Assembly: GCA_019057775.1 (NCBI GenBank) | Contig: JAHLWT010000268.1 | Coordinates: 1-21,693 of the forward strand | Direction: 5' to 3' | Length of the DNA stretch: 21,693 nucleotides | DNA from: Promethearchaeota archaeon | Lineage (GTDB): Archaea > Asgardarchaeota > Lokiarchaeia > Sigynarchaeales > SOKP01 | Shown here: positions 1 through 7,168 of the stretch, one piece after another | Layout of the letters: the number at the start of each line of letters is the position of its first letter | How positions within the stretch are numbered: the stretch's first letter is position 1 | The notes under the pieces: generated by a model | What the model was told of the DNA's origin: nothing | The model's input: only the letters and a program-made list of their open reading frames with translations | Databases searched by the model: none | Translations under genes and position numbers: made by a program

Positions 1-117
1 AATAAGTTTTTGAAGATCATACCTGTATGCTTTTATTGTGGATGATGCACAACCTTCTTCAACTTCTTTTGCGATGAGAAAATCATCGAGAAAATCAGAG
101 ATCTTATAATTTTCCAT
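1..117 (-). CDS. Tyrosine recombinase/integrase, N-terminal part (runs off left edge)
   Basis: Only the first 39 codons are in the window, read leftwards from an ATG at 115-117 without a stop before base 1. The peptide contains FLDDFL, then AKEVEEG and STIKAYRYDLQKLI. This matches the N-terminal SAM-like core-binding domain of XerC/XerD/XerA-type tyrosine recombinases, where a FLxxFL stretch is followed by an S-x-x-T-I-x-x-Y-x-x-D-L helix. That domain grips DNA; the catalytic Arg/His/Tyr residues would lie further left and cannot be seen. It could be the chromosome-dimer resolvase XerA or an integrase of a mobile element, and the fragment cannot separate these. The assignment to the recombinase family is fairly firm from the helix pattern; the role is inference. 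Confidence 0.72.
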   Translation of the reverse strand, partial: MENYKISDFLDDFLIAKEVEEGCASSTIKAYRYDLQKLI

Positions 118-213
118 ATTATTTGGAAATTATCGTGGTATTACATAATAATGTGTAATATCTAGATGATATCAAGACAAGATAACTCAACAAAGAGGAA
201 CAGTTGAATTTTA

Positions 214-1179
214 TTATTTATCTGAAGATATTAATAATTTCTTTTTCAGCTGTCGAAGATATTTACTGGCATTAATACCGGCTTTAGCACCCTCAGCAGT
301 AGCCACTACAACTTGAAATAATCCTCCAGTAACATCTCCTGCAGCATAAACCCCTTTAAGATTAGTAGCTTGTTCTTCATCTACTTTAATATTGCCCTTG
401 TCATCTATTTCGACTCCTGCCTTCTTAAAAACTGAATTTGAGGATATGTGGGATAAAATAAACAAACAGTTTAATTCAAATTCCTTTAATTCTTCTGGTT
501 CTTCCGAATCACTTTTGGTAGATTTACATAGAATTTTTTGAATTATTCCCTCTGGATTTGCTACAGCCTCAACTACCTCCAAATCCTCAATGACTTCTAT
601 TCCCGCATCTTTTACTTCGTAAACCTTCTCATGTAATTCTTCAATGCTTTTCTTTGTAATAACATGAACCATACAACCCATTTGATGAAGAGCTAAAGCA
701 TCTTCAAATGTTTCTTCATCATTACCATATAAATACACAACTCTCTCTCTATATAATGGTCCATCACATAAAGCGCAATAGGAAACGCCATAACCTAGCA
801 ATGCACTCTCACCCTTTATTATTTCTTTTCGATTTCCACGTCCAGTAGCAATTATGACTACATCCGAAGTGATATTAGCCGTCCTAGTTGATGTCATGTT
901 AACGCCCATTCCAAGCATGAGCGAGATTACATCACCCTCTATTATTCTGACATTTTCCGAATAACTTTTAGCATGGTCTTGAAACTTTTGTAGTAGCTTC
1001 TTTCCTTTAATATCTACCTCTCCAGGCCAATTTTGAATTTCTTTCGTTTTTTCCAAAGCAGATAATTCTTTACCTTCAAGAATGATTACATCCCTATTAG
1101 ATCTAGCGCAATATATTCCTGCAGTCAATCCCGCGGGACCTGCTCCAATGATCAAGACTTCACATTCAAATTCATCCAT
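214..1179 (-). CDS. trxB: Thioredoxin reductase-like FAD protein with atypical NADPH site
   Basis: 321 residues, the normal length for low-molecular-weight thioredoxin reductase. Visible: N-terminal FAD Rossmann motif GAGPAGLTAG (residues 12-21), redox-active CALC (Cys135, Cys138) followed by Asp139, and the C-terminal FAD motif YAAGD (278-282). These define a TrxR-family disulfide reductase that would pass electrons through FAD to thioredoxin or a similar partner. The second Rossmann site is odd. The usual GxGxxA reads GNDEET (152-157), and the HRRxxxR segment that holds the NADPH 2'-phosphate reads TKKSIEE (175-181). Ferredoxin-dependent and F420H2-dependent members of this superfamily also lack a normal NADPH site, so the electron donor here may not be NADPH. 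ATG start with AGGGTC about 8 bases upstream; transcribed alone. No thioredoxin gene lies in the window. Confidence 0.9.
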   Translation of the reverse strand: MDEFECEVLIIGAGPAGLTAGIYCARSNRDVIILEGKELSALEKTKEIQNWPGEVDIKGKKLLQKFQDHAKSYSENVRIIEGDVISLMLGMGVNMTSTRTANITSDVVIIATGRGNRKEIIKGESALLGYGVSYCALCDGPLYRERVVYLYGNDEETFEDALALHQMGCMVHVITKKSIEELHEKVYEVKDAGIEVIEDLEVVEAVANPEGIIQKILCKSTKSDSEEPEELKEFELNCLFILSHISSNSVFKKAGVEIDDKGNIKVDEEQATNLKGVYAAGDVTGGLFQVVVATAEGAKAGINASKYLRQLKKKLLISSDK

Positions 1180-1290
1180 TTTAATGACCCTACCATGGTA
1201 AATATTTCTTTAGATTATTGTGTGATTTTTATTTTTAGTTATCTATAATTGTATCAATAATAAGTAATAAGCTTTAATTATTTTTATGAC

Positions 1291-1339
1291 AATTCTTATT
1301 AAAGAATTATTAGTTTTATTGAACTAATGAATAAGAATT
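1291..1339. repeat. Imperfect 49-bp inverted repeat (hairpin)
   Basis: Outer arms are 1291-1300 (AATTCTTATT) and 1330-1339 (AATAAGAATT), perfectly complementary over 10 bp. Inside lies a second perfect stem, 1309-1315 (ATTAGTT) with 1322-1328 (AACTAAT), around a 6-base loop. The left arm has an 8-base bulge between the stems, while the right stems are almost contiguous. It sits in the 203-bp gap between the trxB start and the end of the small ORF at 1383. There is no T-tract on either side, so it is not an ordinary terminator. The rest of the gap shows only AT-rich sequence and a 10-bp palindrome (TACCATGGTA, 1191-1200) upstream of trxB. Confidence 0.45.
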
Positions 1340-1382
1340 AATTTAAACAGAGTAGAAAATAAATAAGATAAAAATTTCTAAT

Positions 1383-1517
1383 TTAGAAAGCCCTTAATCC
1401 CCCTTTAATATCTCTACTAAGTAAGATCTTTTTATAATCTTCTTGGTATTGGGGATTAAACATAAATCGTTTTAAAAATTCAGATGATTTTTGTATTCTT
1501 CTTTGGTGGATGCTCAT
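1383..1517 (-). CDS. Small basic protein, 44 residues, unknown
   Basis: An open frame from ATG (1515-1517) to TAA (1383-1385). It begins MSIHQRRIQKSSEFLKRF and ends RDIKGGLRAF, with many Lys/Arg and aromatic residues and no Cys, signal peptide or membrane segment. A clear ribosome-binding site, GAGGT, lies about 8 bases before the ATG, and a TATA-like TATAAATATT (around 1571-1580, readable on either strand) lies some 55-65 bp upstream. These support real translation better than its length alone. I do not recognise the family. It is divergent from the AbrB-PhoU gene, with 135 bp between the two start codons, so the two may share a control region. Confidence 0.5.
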   Translation of the reverse strand: MSIHQRRIQKSSEFLKRFMFNPQYQEDYKKILLSRDIKGGLRAF

Positions 1518-1610
1518 TTTTTTTACCTCTAATCTAATATTCTTCTTAATTTTAATATGATTAAAGTAGTGTATAAATATTATGTATAAAAAGTTAAAGT
1601 CAAAAAAAAA

Positions 1611-1630
1611 AGTTTAAACAAGTTTAAATA
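1611..1630 (+). promoter_or_regulatory. Tandem 10-bp repeat/TATA region before the AbrB-PhoU gene
   Basis: AGTTTAAACA (1611-1620) is followed directly by AGTTTAAATA (1621-1630), 9 of 10 identical and spaced one helical turn. The second copy contains TTTAAATA about 26 bases before the ATG at 1653, the usual archaeal TATA-to-start distance, which would make the mRNA nearly leaderless. The repeat may be a binding site on one DNA face, possibly for the AbrB-domain product itself; the binding is inference. Confidence 0.45.
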
Positions 1631-1652
1631 ATATAAAACAATTTTTATAATT

Positions 1653-2543
1653 ATGGATAGAGTCTATAGAAATCTTCAAAAAATTAGTGGTTCCTTTTTT
1701 GTGAGTTTACCTAAAAAATGGGTTGAAAACTATAATTTACATGCCAAATCGCCTATTGCGATTGAAGTTCGTAGTGATGGTTCATTACTTATTTCACCTA
1801 AATTAGAACAAAACATACATGATTTAGAAAATGAATTAATTCTTGAGGCGACTCCATACGTTGTAAGAGCTATAATAAAAAATTCGTTATCTGGTCAAAT
1901 GAATATGGTTGTTATTTCAGATAAAGAGATCGAAAAGAATTTAAAAAGTGAAATACGCAGATTTGTAAACGGGCTTCCCAATACCGAAATCACAGATGAA
2001 CATCCTCAACGAATTGTTATCCAAAATTTTGGCTATAAGAAAATTCCAACGAAAAAATTAATACAAAGATTATTGTATTTAACTGAGAACATGTTTGTGG
2101 ATGTAAAAGAAGATGAGAGAGATGATTTACAGTATAATTTCGGCCAATTGAGAAAATTCTATTTTATTTTAGTTACTCATATTAGAACGTATTTGAAAAC
2201 AGGAATATATGTAACCGAGGATAACGATTTTACACCCTTAGAAGCAATGGATTACCGACTATTCTGTGAGAAAATTGAAGAAACAGGTAAAATTTTAAGA
2301 GTTCTACGTCTAAGTGAAAATGTCCATGATTTTTATGAAGAAATATTTCAATATTTCAAAGAGGTAATGAAAGCATACATGGAGGATAGCCAAGAACTAG
2401 CACACTACGCATGGTTAAAAAAAGATAAATTACAAAAGGAAGCAATTGAATTAATGGATGGGCTAGATTGGGAAGATAAGGATAAGATTAAAGATATGAT
2501 ATACATGGCGCATCTCATTAAAGATATGGCTGCTGTAATCTAA
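1653..2543 (+). CDS. AbrB/SpoVT–PhoU domain protein (phosphate-uptake type regulator)
   Basis: 296 residues. Residues 1-50 (RNLQKISGSFFVSLPKKWVENY, then SDGSLLISPK) form a SpoVT/AbrB swapped-hairpin DNA-binding domain. From about residue 60 to the end the protein is helical and resembles two PhoU-like three-helix units, ending in MAHLIKDMAAVI. This AbrB-PhoU fusion is typical of archaea and is usually annotated as a phosphate-uptake regulator. PhoU proteins normally act with the PstSCAB transporter, but no pst gene is in this window, so the target is open. It could bind metal through its Glu/Asp-rich helices. No SD sequence is evident before the ATG, consistent with a leaderless message from the TATA region just upstream. 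The gene is convergent with the Fe-S protein gene. Confidence 0.88.
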   Translation: MDRVYRNLQKISGSFFVSLPKKWVENYNLHAKSPIAIEVRSDGSLLISPKLEQNIHDLENELILEATPYVVRAIIKNSLSGQMNMVVISDKEIEKNLKSEIRRFVNGLPNTEITDEHPQRIVIQNFGYKKIPTKKLIQRLLYLTENMFVDVKEDERDDLQYNFGQLRKFYFILVTHIRTYLKTGIYVTEDNDFTPLEAMDYRLFCEKIEETGKILRVLRLSENVHDFYEEIFQYFKEVMKAYMEDSQELAHYAWLKKDKLQKEAIELMDGLDWEDKDKIKDMIYMAHLIKDMAAVI

Positions 2544-2554
2544 TTTTATAGAAG

Positions 2555-2578
2555 TTCGTGAAATTTAAGTTTCACGAA
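2555..2578 (+). terminator. Stem-loop between convergent genes
   Basis: TTCGTGAAA (2555-2563) and TTTCACGAA (2570-2578) form a perfect 9-bp stem with a 6-base loop, 12 bases after the AbrB-PhoU stop. No long T-run follows directly, so it may be a 3'-end processing or stability structure rather than a classic terminator. It could also be a protein-binding palindrome. Confidence 0.45.
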
Positions 2579-2679
2579 ATTTGCTGAACTCCATTTATAA
2601 AAAAAGATTTTAGTAAAAAATTAAAAAATTGTATTAATTATTAAAAAAATTAACTTGCTGCTCTTTTTTCTCGTCTTTG

Positions 2680-3816
2680 TTACTTTCTTAATTCTTTCGC
2701 TTTTATTTTAGACTTTGCCTTAGTAATCTCATCATATAAATCCGTTCCAGTCATTGGTGGTACATGTTGTCTATCTTTTTTTTTGAGCTGGATAGCATCA
2801 TCTTGGCAAACAAAAGCACAATTTCCACATCCAATACAGCGTTTTCGATTTACTATAGAGATATCTTCTACTAGTGAAATGGCATCCATTTGACAACGAT
2901 CAATACAAGTTCCACATCCAGTACATAAATCAGGATCAACCTCAGCATAATAATCTGATGTTACAAAATCTGCAGGACTAGGTAGTTGTTTTAGATTTTT
3001 TAATCCACCACAACAACAAGTACAACATGAGCATACAAAATCCACTTTCTGTGAATTCCCAGGACGAAAAATTAACCCCTCTTCTTCATTTTTCTTTAAA
3101 ATTTCAAGAGCTTCTTCCCTTGTAATTTCACGCCCCCAACCTGCATCGATATATGATTTAGCCATATAGCCAAATCCCATACAAACTTCCCTTCGTGAAG
3201 TAACATGGCATGGATCACCTGAGATATCATTTTCTTGACGACAAATACAATTAATTATTGTAAATGGGCCCTCAGCATTTTCAAAAAGCTTTTTTATGTC
3301 ATTATAATTAACAATTCCAACATCGTGTTCAAGATCTAATCCAATTGGTATTGTTCGCATTTGAGGAATGGTTATTTTTCCTGCCTCGCTTCCCCAAGCT
3401 TCTTCTAGATACTGGTGGAAATCTTCAAGAAATCCTTTTGTTAATTTATTTACTTGAAATTCGTATATTCCTACAACCAGCAATGCAAGACTGTATAATT
3501 TTTTATCACCATCTTTCCTACCCATTATAGCTCCTTTATTAATCATACTATCTAAATGTGTTTCTAGTTCTTCTTTCGAATACCCTAATGGTTTCAACCT
3601 CTTGTAAATACTCTCTGATGATTCCCAATCCTTCCAGTGAAATTTTAATTTTGAAGCGATTTTAGCCTCTTCTGGAGTAAAAAGCCTTTTTAATAAACGA
3701 ATTTCAACACCTGATTTTGTTGAAGGGAATCCCTTAGGCATCTGATCAAGAGTTTGCTGTAATTGCCTATATACACCTAATTCAGATTCAGTACTTTCTA
3801 GATTTTTGATTGTCAT
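2680..3816 (-). CDS. Cysteine-rich 2x[4Fe-4S] ferredoxin-domain protein
   Basis: 378 residues. The C-terminal part has two classic CxxCxxCxxxC ferredoxin motifs (Cys298/301/304/308 and Cys327/330/333/337), each binding one [4Fe-4S] cluster. Before them are unusual cysteines: C190-x-C192, C203, C212, and a dense patch CSCCTCCCGG (262-271) with six Cys in eight residues. The N-terminal third (about 45-115) looks like a winged-helix-type region (FTPEEAKIASKL, then GYSKEELETHLDSMINKGAIM). There is no signal peptide or membrane segment, so it is cytoplasmic. The family is seen in anaerobic archaea and bacteria as an uncharacterised 4Fe-4S protein; a redox role is inferred and the partner is unknown. 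The upstream gap is divergent with the SRPBCC gene. T-rich sequence follows the stop on its strand. Confidence 0.85.
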   Translation of the reverse strand: MTIKNLESTESELGVYRQLQQTLDQMPKGFPSTKSGVEIRLLKRLFTPEEAKIASKLKFHWKDWESSESIYKRLKPLGYSKEELETHLDSMINKGAIMGRKDGDKKLYSLALLVVGIYEFQVNKLTKGFLEDFHQYLEEAWGSEAGKITIPQMRTIPIGLDLEHDVGIVNYNDIKKLFENAEGPFTIINCICRQENDISGDPCHVTSRREVCMGFGYMAKSYIDAGWGREITREEALEILKKNEEEGLIFRPGNSQKVDFVCSCCTCCCGGLKNLKQLPSPADFVTSDYYAEVDPDLCTGCGTCIDRCQMDAISLVEDISIVNRKRCIGCGNCAFVCQDDAIQLKKKDRQHVPPMTGTDLYDEITKAKSKIKAKELRK

Positions 3817-3930
3817 TTATCTCAATTTTTATTTAAAAATTATTAGTCTATCTTTTTGATTAAAGAAAATATTGATTTCACCTTATTTAAATATAATTTA
3901 TTCCTACAAATCTAATAAAAAGATTACATC

Positions 3931-3944
3931 AATGCTTTAGCATT
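3931..3944. promoter_or_regulatory. 14-bp palindrome in divergent promoter region
   Basis: AATGCTTTAGCATT is an inverted repeat (6 + 2 + 6) in the 265-bp gap between the divergent Fe-S and SRPBCC genes. It could be an operator for either gene, but short palindromes are common in AT-rich DNA. Nothing else stands out in the gap apart from the SD sequence of the SRPBCC gene. Confidence 0.25.
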
Positions 3945-4081
3945 TAGATAATTGCTAATAATTTTATTTGAACTCGAACAATAAAAAATCTTAAAATAAT
4001 AATAAAAAAAATTATAAGCTATTATGCTAAAAATGTATATAATTTAAAATTAAATTATTGAATCAACTTAAGGTGATTTAG

Positions 4082-4504
4082 TTGGCAAGAATTGAAAGGA
4101 ATGTTGATATTAAGAGCTCACCAAATAAGATCTATGAAATTTTGAACGATCCTTCACATGAAACAATATGGAATATTACTGTAAAGGAAAATGTTATGAT
4201 CAATGCTGATAAATTTGAGTTAAAGACTACTGTTGGAGATATGGTTGCAAATGTAACAGAAAGAGTCCCAGGTGAACGAATTTCATTTACTATGGAAGGA
4301 GGCCCATTTGATAAGATGGGATATATTCTCACTCCTAAAGGAGATGGTACGGATGCTAAAATATTTGCTGAATTTGCTGACGAAACTCGAGCACCAGTAC
4401 TTGAAATTGCAGGTGAAATGTTATTAGAGAGCTTGAGAAAGTTTGCGGAGTATAAGGAAGCTGGAGGAGACATTGAGCAATTTAATAAGAAAAAAGCAAA
4501 ATAG
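4082..4504 (+). CDS. SRPBCC/START-like ligand-binding protein
   Basis: 140 residues. The pattern is that of the SRPBCC (Bet v1/polyketide cyclase-like) fold: IERNVDIKSSPNKIYEILND at the N-terminus for the first strand and helix, central strands (ISFTMEGGPFDKMGYILTPK), and a long C-terminal helix (LEIAGEMLLESLRKFAEYKE). Such proteins hold hydrophobic ligands in a cavity; some are enzymes, many have no known function, and no catalytic residue can be assigned. The start is TTG at 4082, chosen because AGGTGAT lies just upstream (about 4071-4077) and the protein fold begins there; no ATG fits as well. It is soluble. The Lys-rich tail (KKKAK) and a ten-T run follow. It stands alone between the Fe-S gene and hppA. 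Confidence 0.82.
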   Translation: MARIERNVDIKSSPNKIYEILNDPSHETIWNITVKENVMINADKFELKTTVGDMVANVTERVPGERISFTMEGGPFDKMGYILTPKGDGTDAKIFAEFADETRAPVLEIAGEMLLESLRKFAEYKEAGGDIEQFNKKKAK

Positions 4505-4545
4505 AGGAAGTTATTATTATTTTATAGAAGGAAACTGAAACTCAC

Positions 4546-4555
4546 TTTTTTTTTT
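4546..4555 (+). terminator. Oligo-T terminator after SRPBCC gene
   Basis: A run of ten T about 40 bases after the stop codon, the usual archaeal intrinsic termination signal. The remaining gap up to 4777 has no convincing gene. Confidence 0.5.
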
Positions 4556-4723
4556 ATATTCTACTTCTTTATAATAGTTTATTACTAATACTCTCTCTCT
4601 TCTACACTGGTAAATAGAATGAACTTATTCGTGTTGATAGTATTATAATATTAGAGTTTTTCTTTAAAATTCAAAATGTTTTAATGAGTTAGGAAATTTT
4701 GTTTGATATTATTGTACTATTGA

Positions 4724-4733
4724 TTTATAAAAA
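4724..4733 (+). promoter_or_regulatory. TATA box of the pyrophosphatase gene
   Basis: TTTATAAAAA lies about 50 bases before the hppA ATG, placing transcription start near 4752-4756 and leaving a short leader with AAGTGAAAAATT before the ATG as a weak SD. Confidence 0.4.
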
Positions 4734-4777
4734 ATCTAAAAAAAAACTAAAATAAACAAAAAATTAAGTGAAAAATT

Positions 4778-6913
4778 ATGGTTGTACCACCAATTTTAAT
4801 AGTTGCATTAATCGCAGGAATAATATCAATAACAATGGCTCTCTATTTTAGATACTTAGTCCTAAAAGAGGACCCTGGTAATGAAAAAATGCAAGAAGTT
4901 GCTGGTTATATCGAAGAAGGAGCGAAAACCTATATCAAAATTCAATATAAAATTTTAGGTATATTTGTATTAGGTCTTTTCCTAATAATCCTGTTTGTAT
5001 TACCGTCTCAAATAAACCCGGATACTTTTAATTGGGAACAAGCTGTTGCATACTTAATTGGCGCAGTAGGTTCTATGCTAGCAGGTTGGCTGGGTATGTA
5101 TGTAGGTGTTAAAGCAAATACTCGAGCAGCTCAAGGTTGTACTATAGGCACAAAAAAAGGATTTGATATTGCTTTCTTTGGAGGAGCTGTTATGGGATTA
5201 GCAGTAGTAGGTGTTGCTCTAATCGGGGTGTCAGTTCTTTATTGGATTTTTCAGACACCTATAGTAATATTAGGATTTAGTTTTGGAGCAAGCACTATTG
5301 CGCTCTTTATGAAATGTGGTGGGGGTATTTTCACTAAAACTGCCGATGTTGGTGCTGATTTAGTAGGAAAAGCAGAATATGATCTTCCTGAAGATGATCC
5401 GCGAAATCCTGCGACAATCGCTGATAATGTGGGGGATATTGTAGGTGACATAGCTGGAATGGGAAGCGATTTATTTGACTCTTACGTTGCATCTATTCTT
5501 GCTTCAATGATGCTCGCAGCTGCTTTTAGCATAACCAAAACTGTTGTTTTCCCTTTTGGAGGTATAGATATAACAGAAGCAGGAAGAGCTGTACTTGTAA
5601 TAACCCCTGTAGTTTTATGTGGTATTGGACTAATAGCCTCCCTGATTGGAATTTACATTATCAAATTGACTGGTTCTGAAGAACCTGGAAAAGCATTAAA
5701 CACAGGAACTTATCTTGCCACTTTAATATACTTTGCATTATCTGCTTTAGTTATATTTATTCTGACAATTGGATTGAGTGTCGAAGAACAGGGATTATTA
5801 TGGAGGATTTGGGGCACATCAGCAATCGGCCTTATAGCTGGTATAATTGTAGGATTTACAAGTGATTATTTTACTAGAGATGATAGAAAACCAGTGCAAA
5901 ACATAGCAAATGCTGCCAAAGAAGGTCACGCTGTTGTGATTCTTTCAGGATTTTCATACGGACTTTTAAGCGTTGTTCCAGCTGCTATAGGAATTGTTTT
6001 TGCAATGATTGTTGCATTTTGGCTAGCGGGTGTATTCGGTGTAGCGATGGCTGCCGTAGGGATGTTATCCATAGTAGGAACAATAGTGTCAAATGATGCT
6101 TACGGACCCATTGTCGATAATGCTCGAGGAATTGCTGAGCAAGGAGATTTAGGAGATGAAGTAATCCGTACAGCTGATCGATTAGACTCTGCTGGAAATA
6201 CCGCGAAAGCAATTACCAAAGGATTCGCAATAGCCGCTGCCAATTTGACTGTTTTTGCTTTGCTATTTTCGTTCACTGCCGAAGCTGGAATACTACCGGC
6301 TTCTGATCCCCTTGGAACAGGCATTGATATTTTAAATATAAATATCCTCATAGGGGCGTTCATAGGTGTTATTGTTCCCGCATTATTCTCCGCCCTTTTG
6401 ATATTAGCTGTCCAGAGAAATGCCGCTAAAATGGTTGATGAAATTAGAAGACAATTTGAAGAAAATCCCAAGATTTTAACTGGTGAAGAACCTGCTGATT
6501 TTGGTAAAACGATCGATATAGCAACAAAAGGGTCACTCAGAGAATTAATCTTACCAAGTATTATTTCAATTACAATTCCAATTGCGGTGGGAATTATTCT
6601 CGGTGTTGCAGCATTGGGAGCGTTTTTAGCCGGGGCTATTCTTTCCGGATTTGTTTTCGCTGTAATGATGAGTAATAGCGGTGGAGCATGGGATAACGCG
6701 AAAAAGTGGATAGAAGATGGCAATTTAGGTGGAAAAGGTACCGCTGTTCACAAAGCAAGCATTACTGGTGATACAGTCGGAGATCCTTTCAAAGATACTG
6801 CCGGACCAAGTATAAATACTCTATTAGTTGTTATGTCTTTAACAGCTTCGATTTTCATGGGATTCTTATTATTATTTAACGGTGGTCTGGGACTTCTAAG
6901 TGTCATTTTCTAA
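4778..6913 (+). CDS. hppA: Membrane-bound ion-translocating pyrophosphatase, K+-independent type
   Basis: 711 residues, the full family length, with about 16 hydrophobic segments. It couples PPi hydrolysis to ion export across the cell membrane. Substrate residues are visible: DVGADLVGKAE (D190, D194, K198, E200), DDPRNPATIADNVGD (D216, D220), D224, and C-terminal GDTVGDPFKDTAGP. The segment GNTAKA (473-478) carries Lys477, the marker of K+-independent enzymes; K+-dependent ones have Ala there. K+-independent members characterised so far pump H+, so H+ transport is likely. Two positions are unusual: Ile221 in DNVGDIVGD, where the family almost always has Asn, and Asp234 in DLFDSY, where Glu is the usual gate residue. 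A very strong T-run follows. The gene stands alone. Confidence 0.95.
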   Translation: MVVPPILIVALIAGIISITMALYFRYLVLKEDPGNEKMQEVAGYIEEGAKTYIKIQYKILGIFVLGLFLIILFVLPSQINPDTFNWEQAVAYLIGAVGSMLAGWLGMYVGVKANTRAAQGCTIGTKKGFDIAFFGGAVMGLAVVGVALIGVSVLYWIFQTPIVILGFSFGASTIALFMKCGGGIFTKTADVGADLVGKAEYDLPEDDPRNPATIADNVGDIVGDIAGMGSDLFDSYVASILASMMLAAAFSITKTVVFPFGGIDITEAGRAVLVITPVVLCGIGLIASLIGIYIIKLTGSEEPGKALNTGTYLATLIYFALSALVIFILTIGLSVEEQGLLWRIWGTSAIGLIAGIIVGFTSDYFTRDDRKPVQNIANAAKEGHAVVILSGFSYGLLSVVPAAIGIVFAMIVAFWLAGVFGVAMAAVGMLSIVGTIVSNDAYGPIVDNARGIAEQGDLGDEVIRTADRLDSAGNTAKAITKGFAIAAANLTVFALLFSFTAEAGILPASDPLGTGIDILNINILIGAFIGVIVPALFSALLILAVQRNAAKMVDEIRRQFEENPKILTGEEPADFGKTIDIATKGSLRELILPSIISITIPIAVGIILGVAALGAFLAGAILSGFVFAVMMSNSGGAWDNAKKWIEDGNLGGKGTAVHKASITGDTVGDPFKDTAGPSINTLLVVMSLTASIFMGFLLLFNGGLGLLSVIF

Positions 6914-6944
6914 ATCAAAGCGAGAAAACAAGTTAAGTACAAAA

Positions 6945-6961
6945 TTTTTTTTTTTTTTTTT
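6945..6961 (+). terminator. 17-T terminator of hppA
   Basis: An uninterrupted run of 17 T starts 32 bases after the hppA stop, without a preceding stem. It fits archaeal oligo-T termination and is the longest T-run in the window. Confidence 0.65.
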
Positions 6962-7001
6962 CTATTATTGTTCAATTATCATTCATTATTTGGGTGAAGT
7001 A

Positions 7002-7138
7002 ATGGTTAGTATATTAAAAAAAGTCTCATCAATCAAAAATCCATAGATTTCTATGTCACTATCTTAGCGGGTCTAAGCATTTATCGATCATTTACAACGA
7101 AATTTCGGATTAAAAAAAAATATGGAAAAAAAGAATAA
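7002..7138 (+). pseudogene. Possible small gene interrupted by a frameshift at an A-run
   Basis: An ATG at 7002 follows a strong SD (GGGTGAAGTA). The frame reads MVSILKK and then stops after 14 codons. If the seven-A run at 7016-7022 had one more A, the frame would stay open to a TAA at 7136-7138, giving about 45 residues. These include the hydrophobic stretch IDFYVTILAGLSIYRSF and a Lys-rich tail, the look of a small membrane protein. Explanations are a homopolymer sequencing error, a decayed gene, programmed slippage, or chance. The remaining gap to 7168 has no other gene. I do not recognise a family. Confidence 0.3.
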
Positions 7139-7168
7139 AAAATAGATTTAATTATTAAAAATCTTACG

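Noticed and set aside
1191..1200. Palindrome TACCATGGTA upstream of trxB
   Set aside because: It lies about 12-21 bases before the trxB ATG, but a single 10-bp palindrome is too weak to call an operator.
4132..4473. 113-codon frame opposite the SRPBCC gene
   Set aside because: The SRPBCC reading has the family pattern and a strong SD; the antisense frame has neither.
6100..6723. 207-codon open frame on the minus strand inside hppA
   Set aside because: It is an antisense shadow of a highly conserved membrane-protein gene, with no ribosome-binding site or family resemblance.
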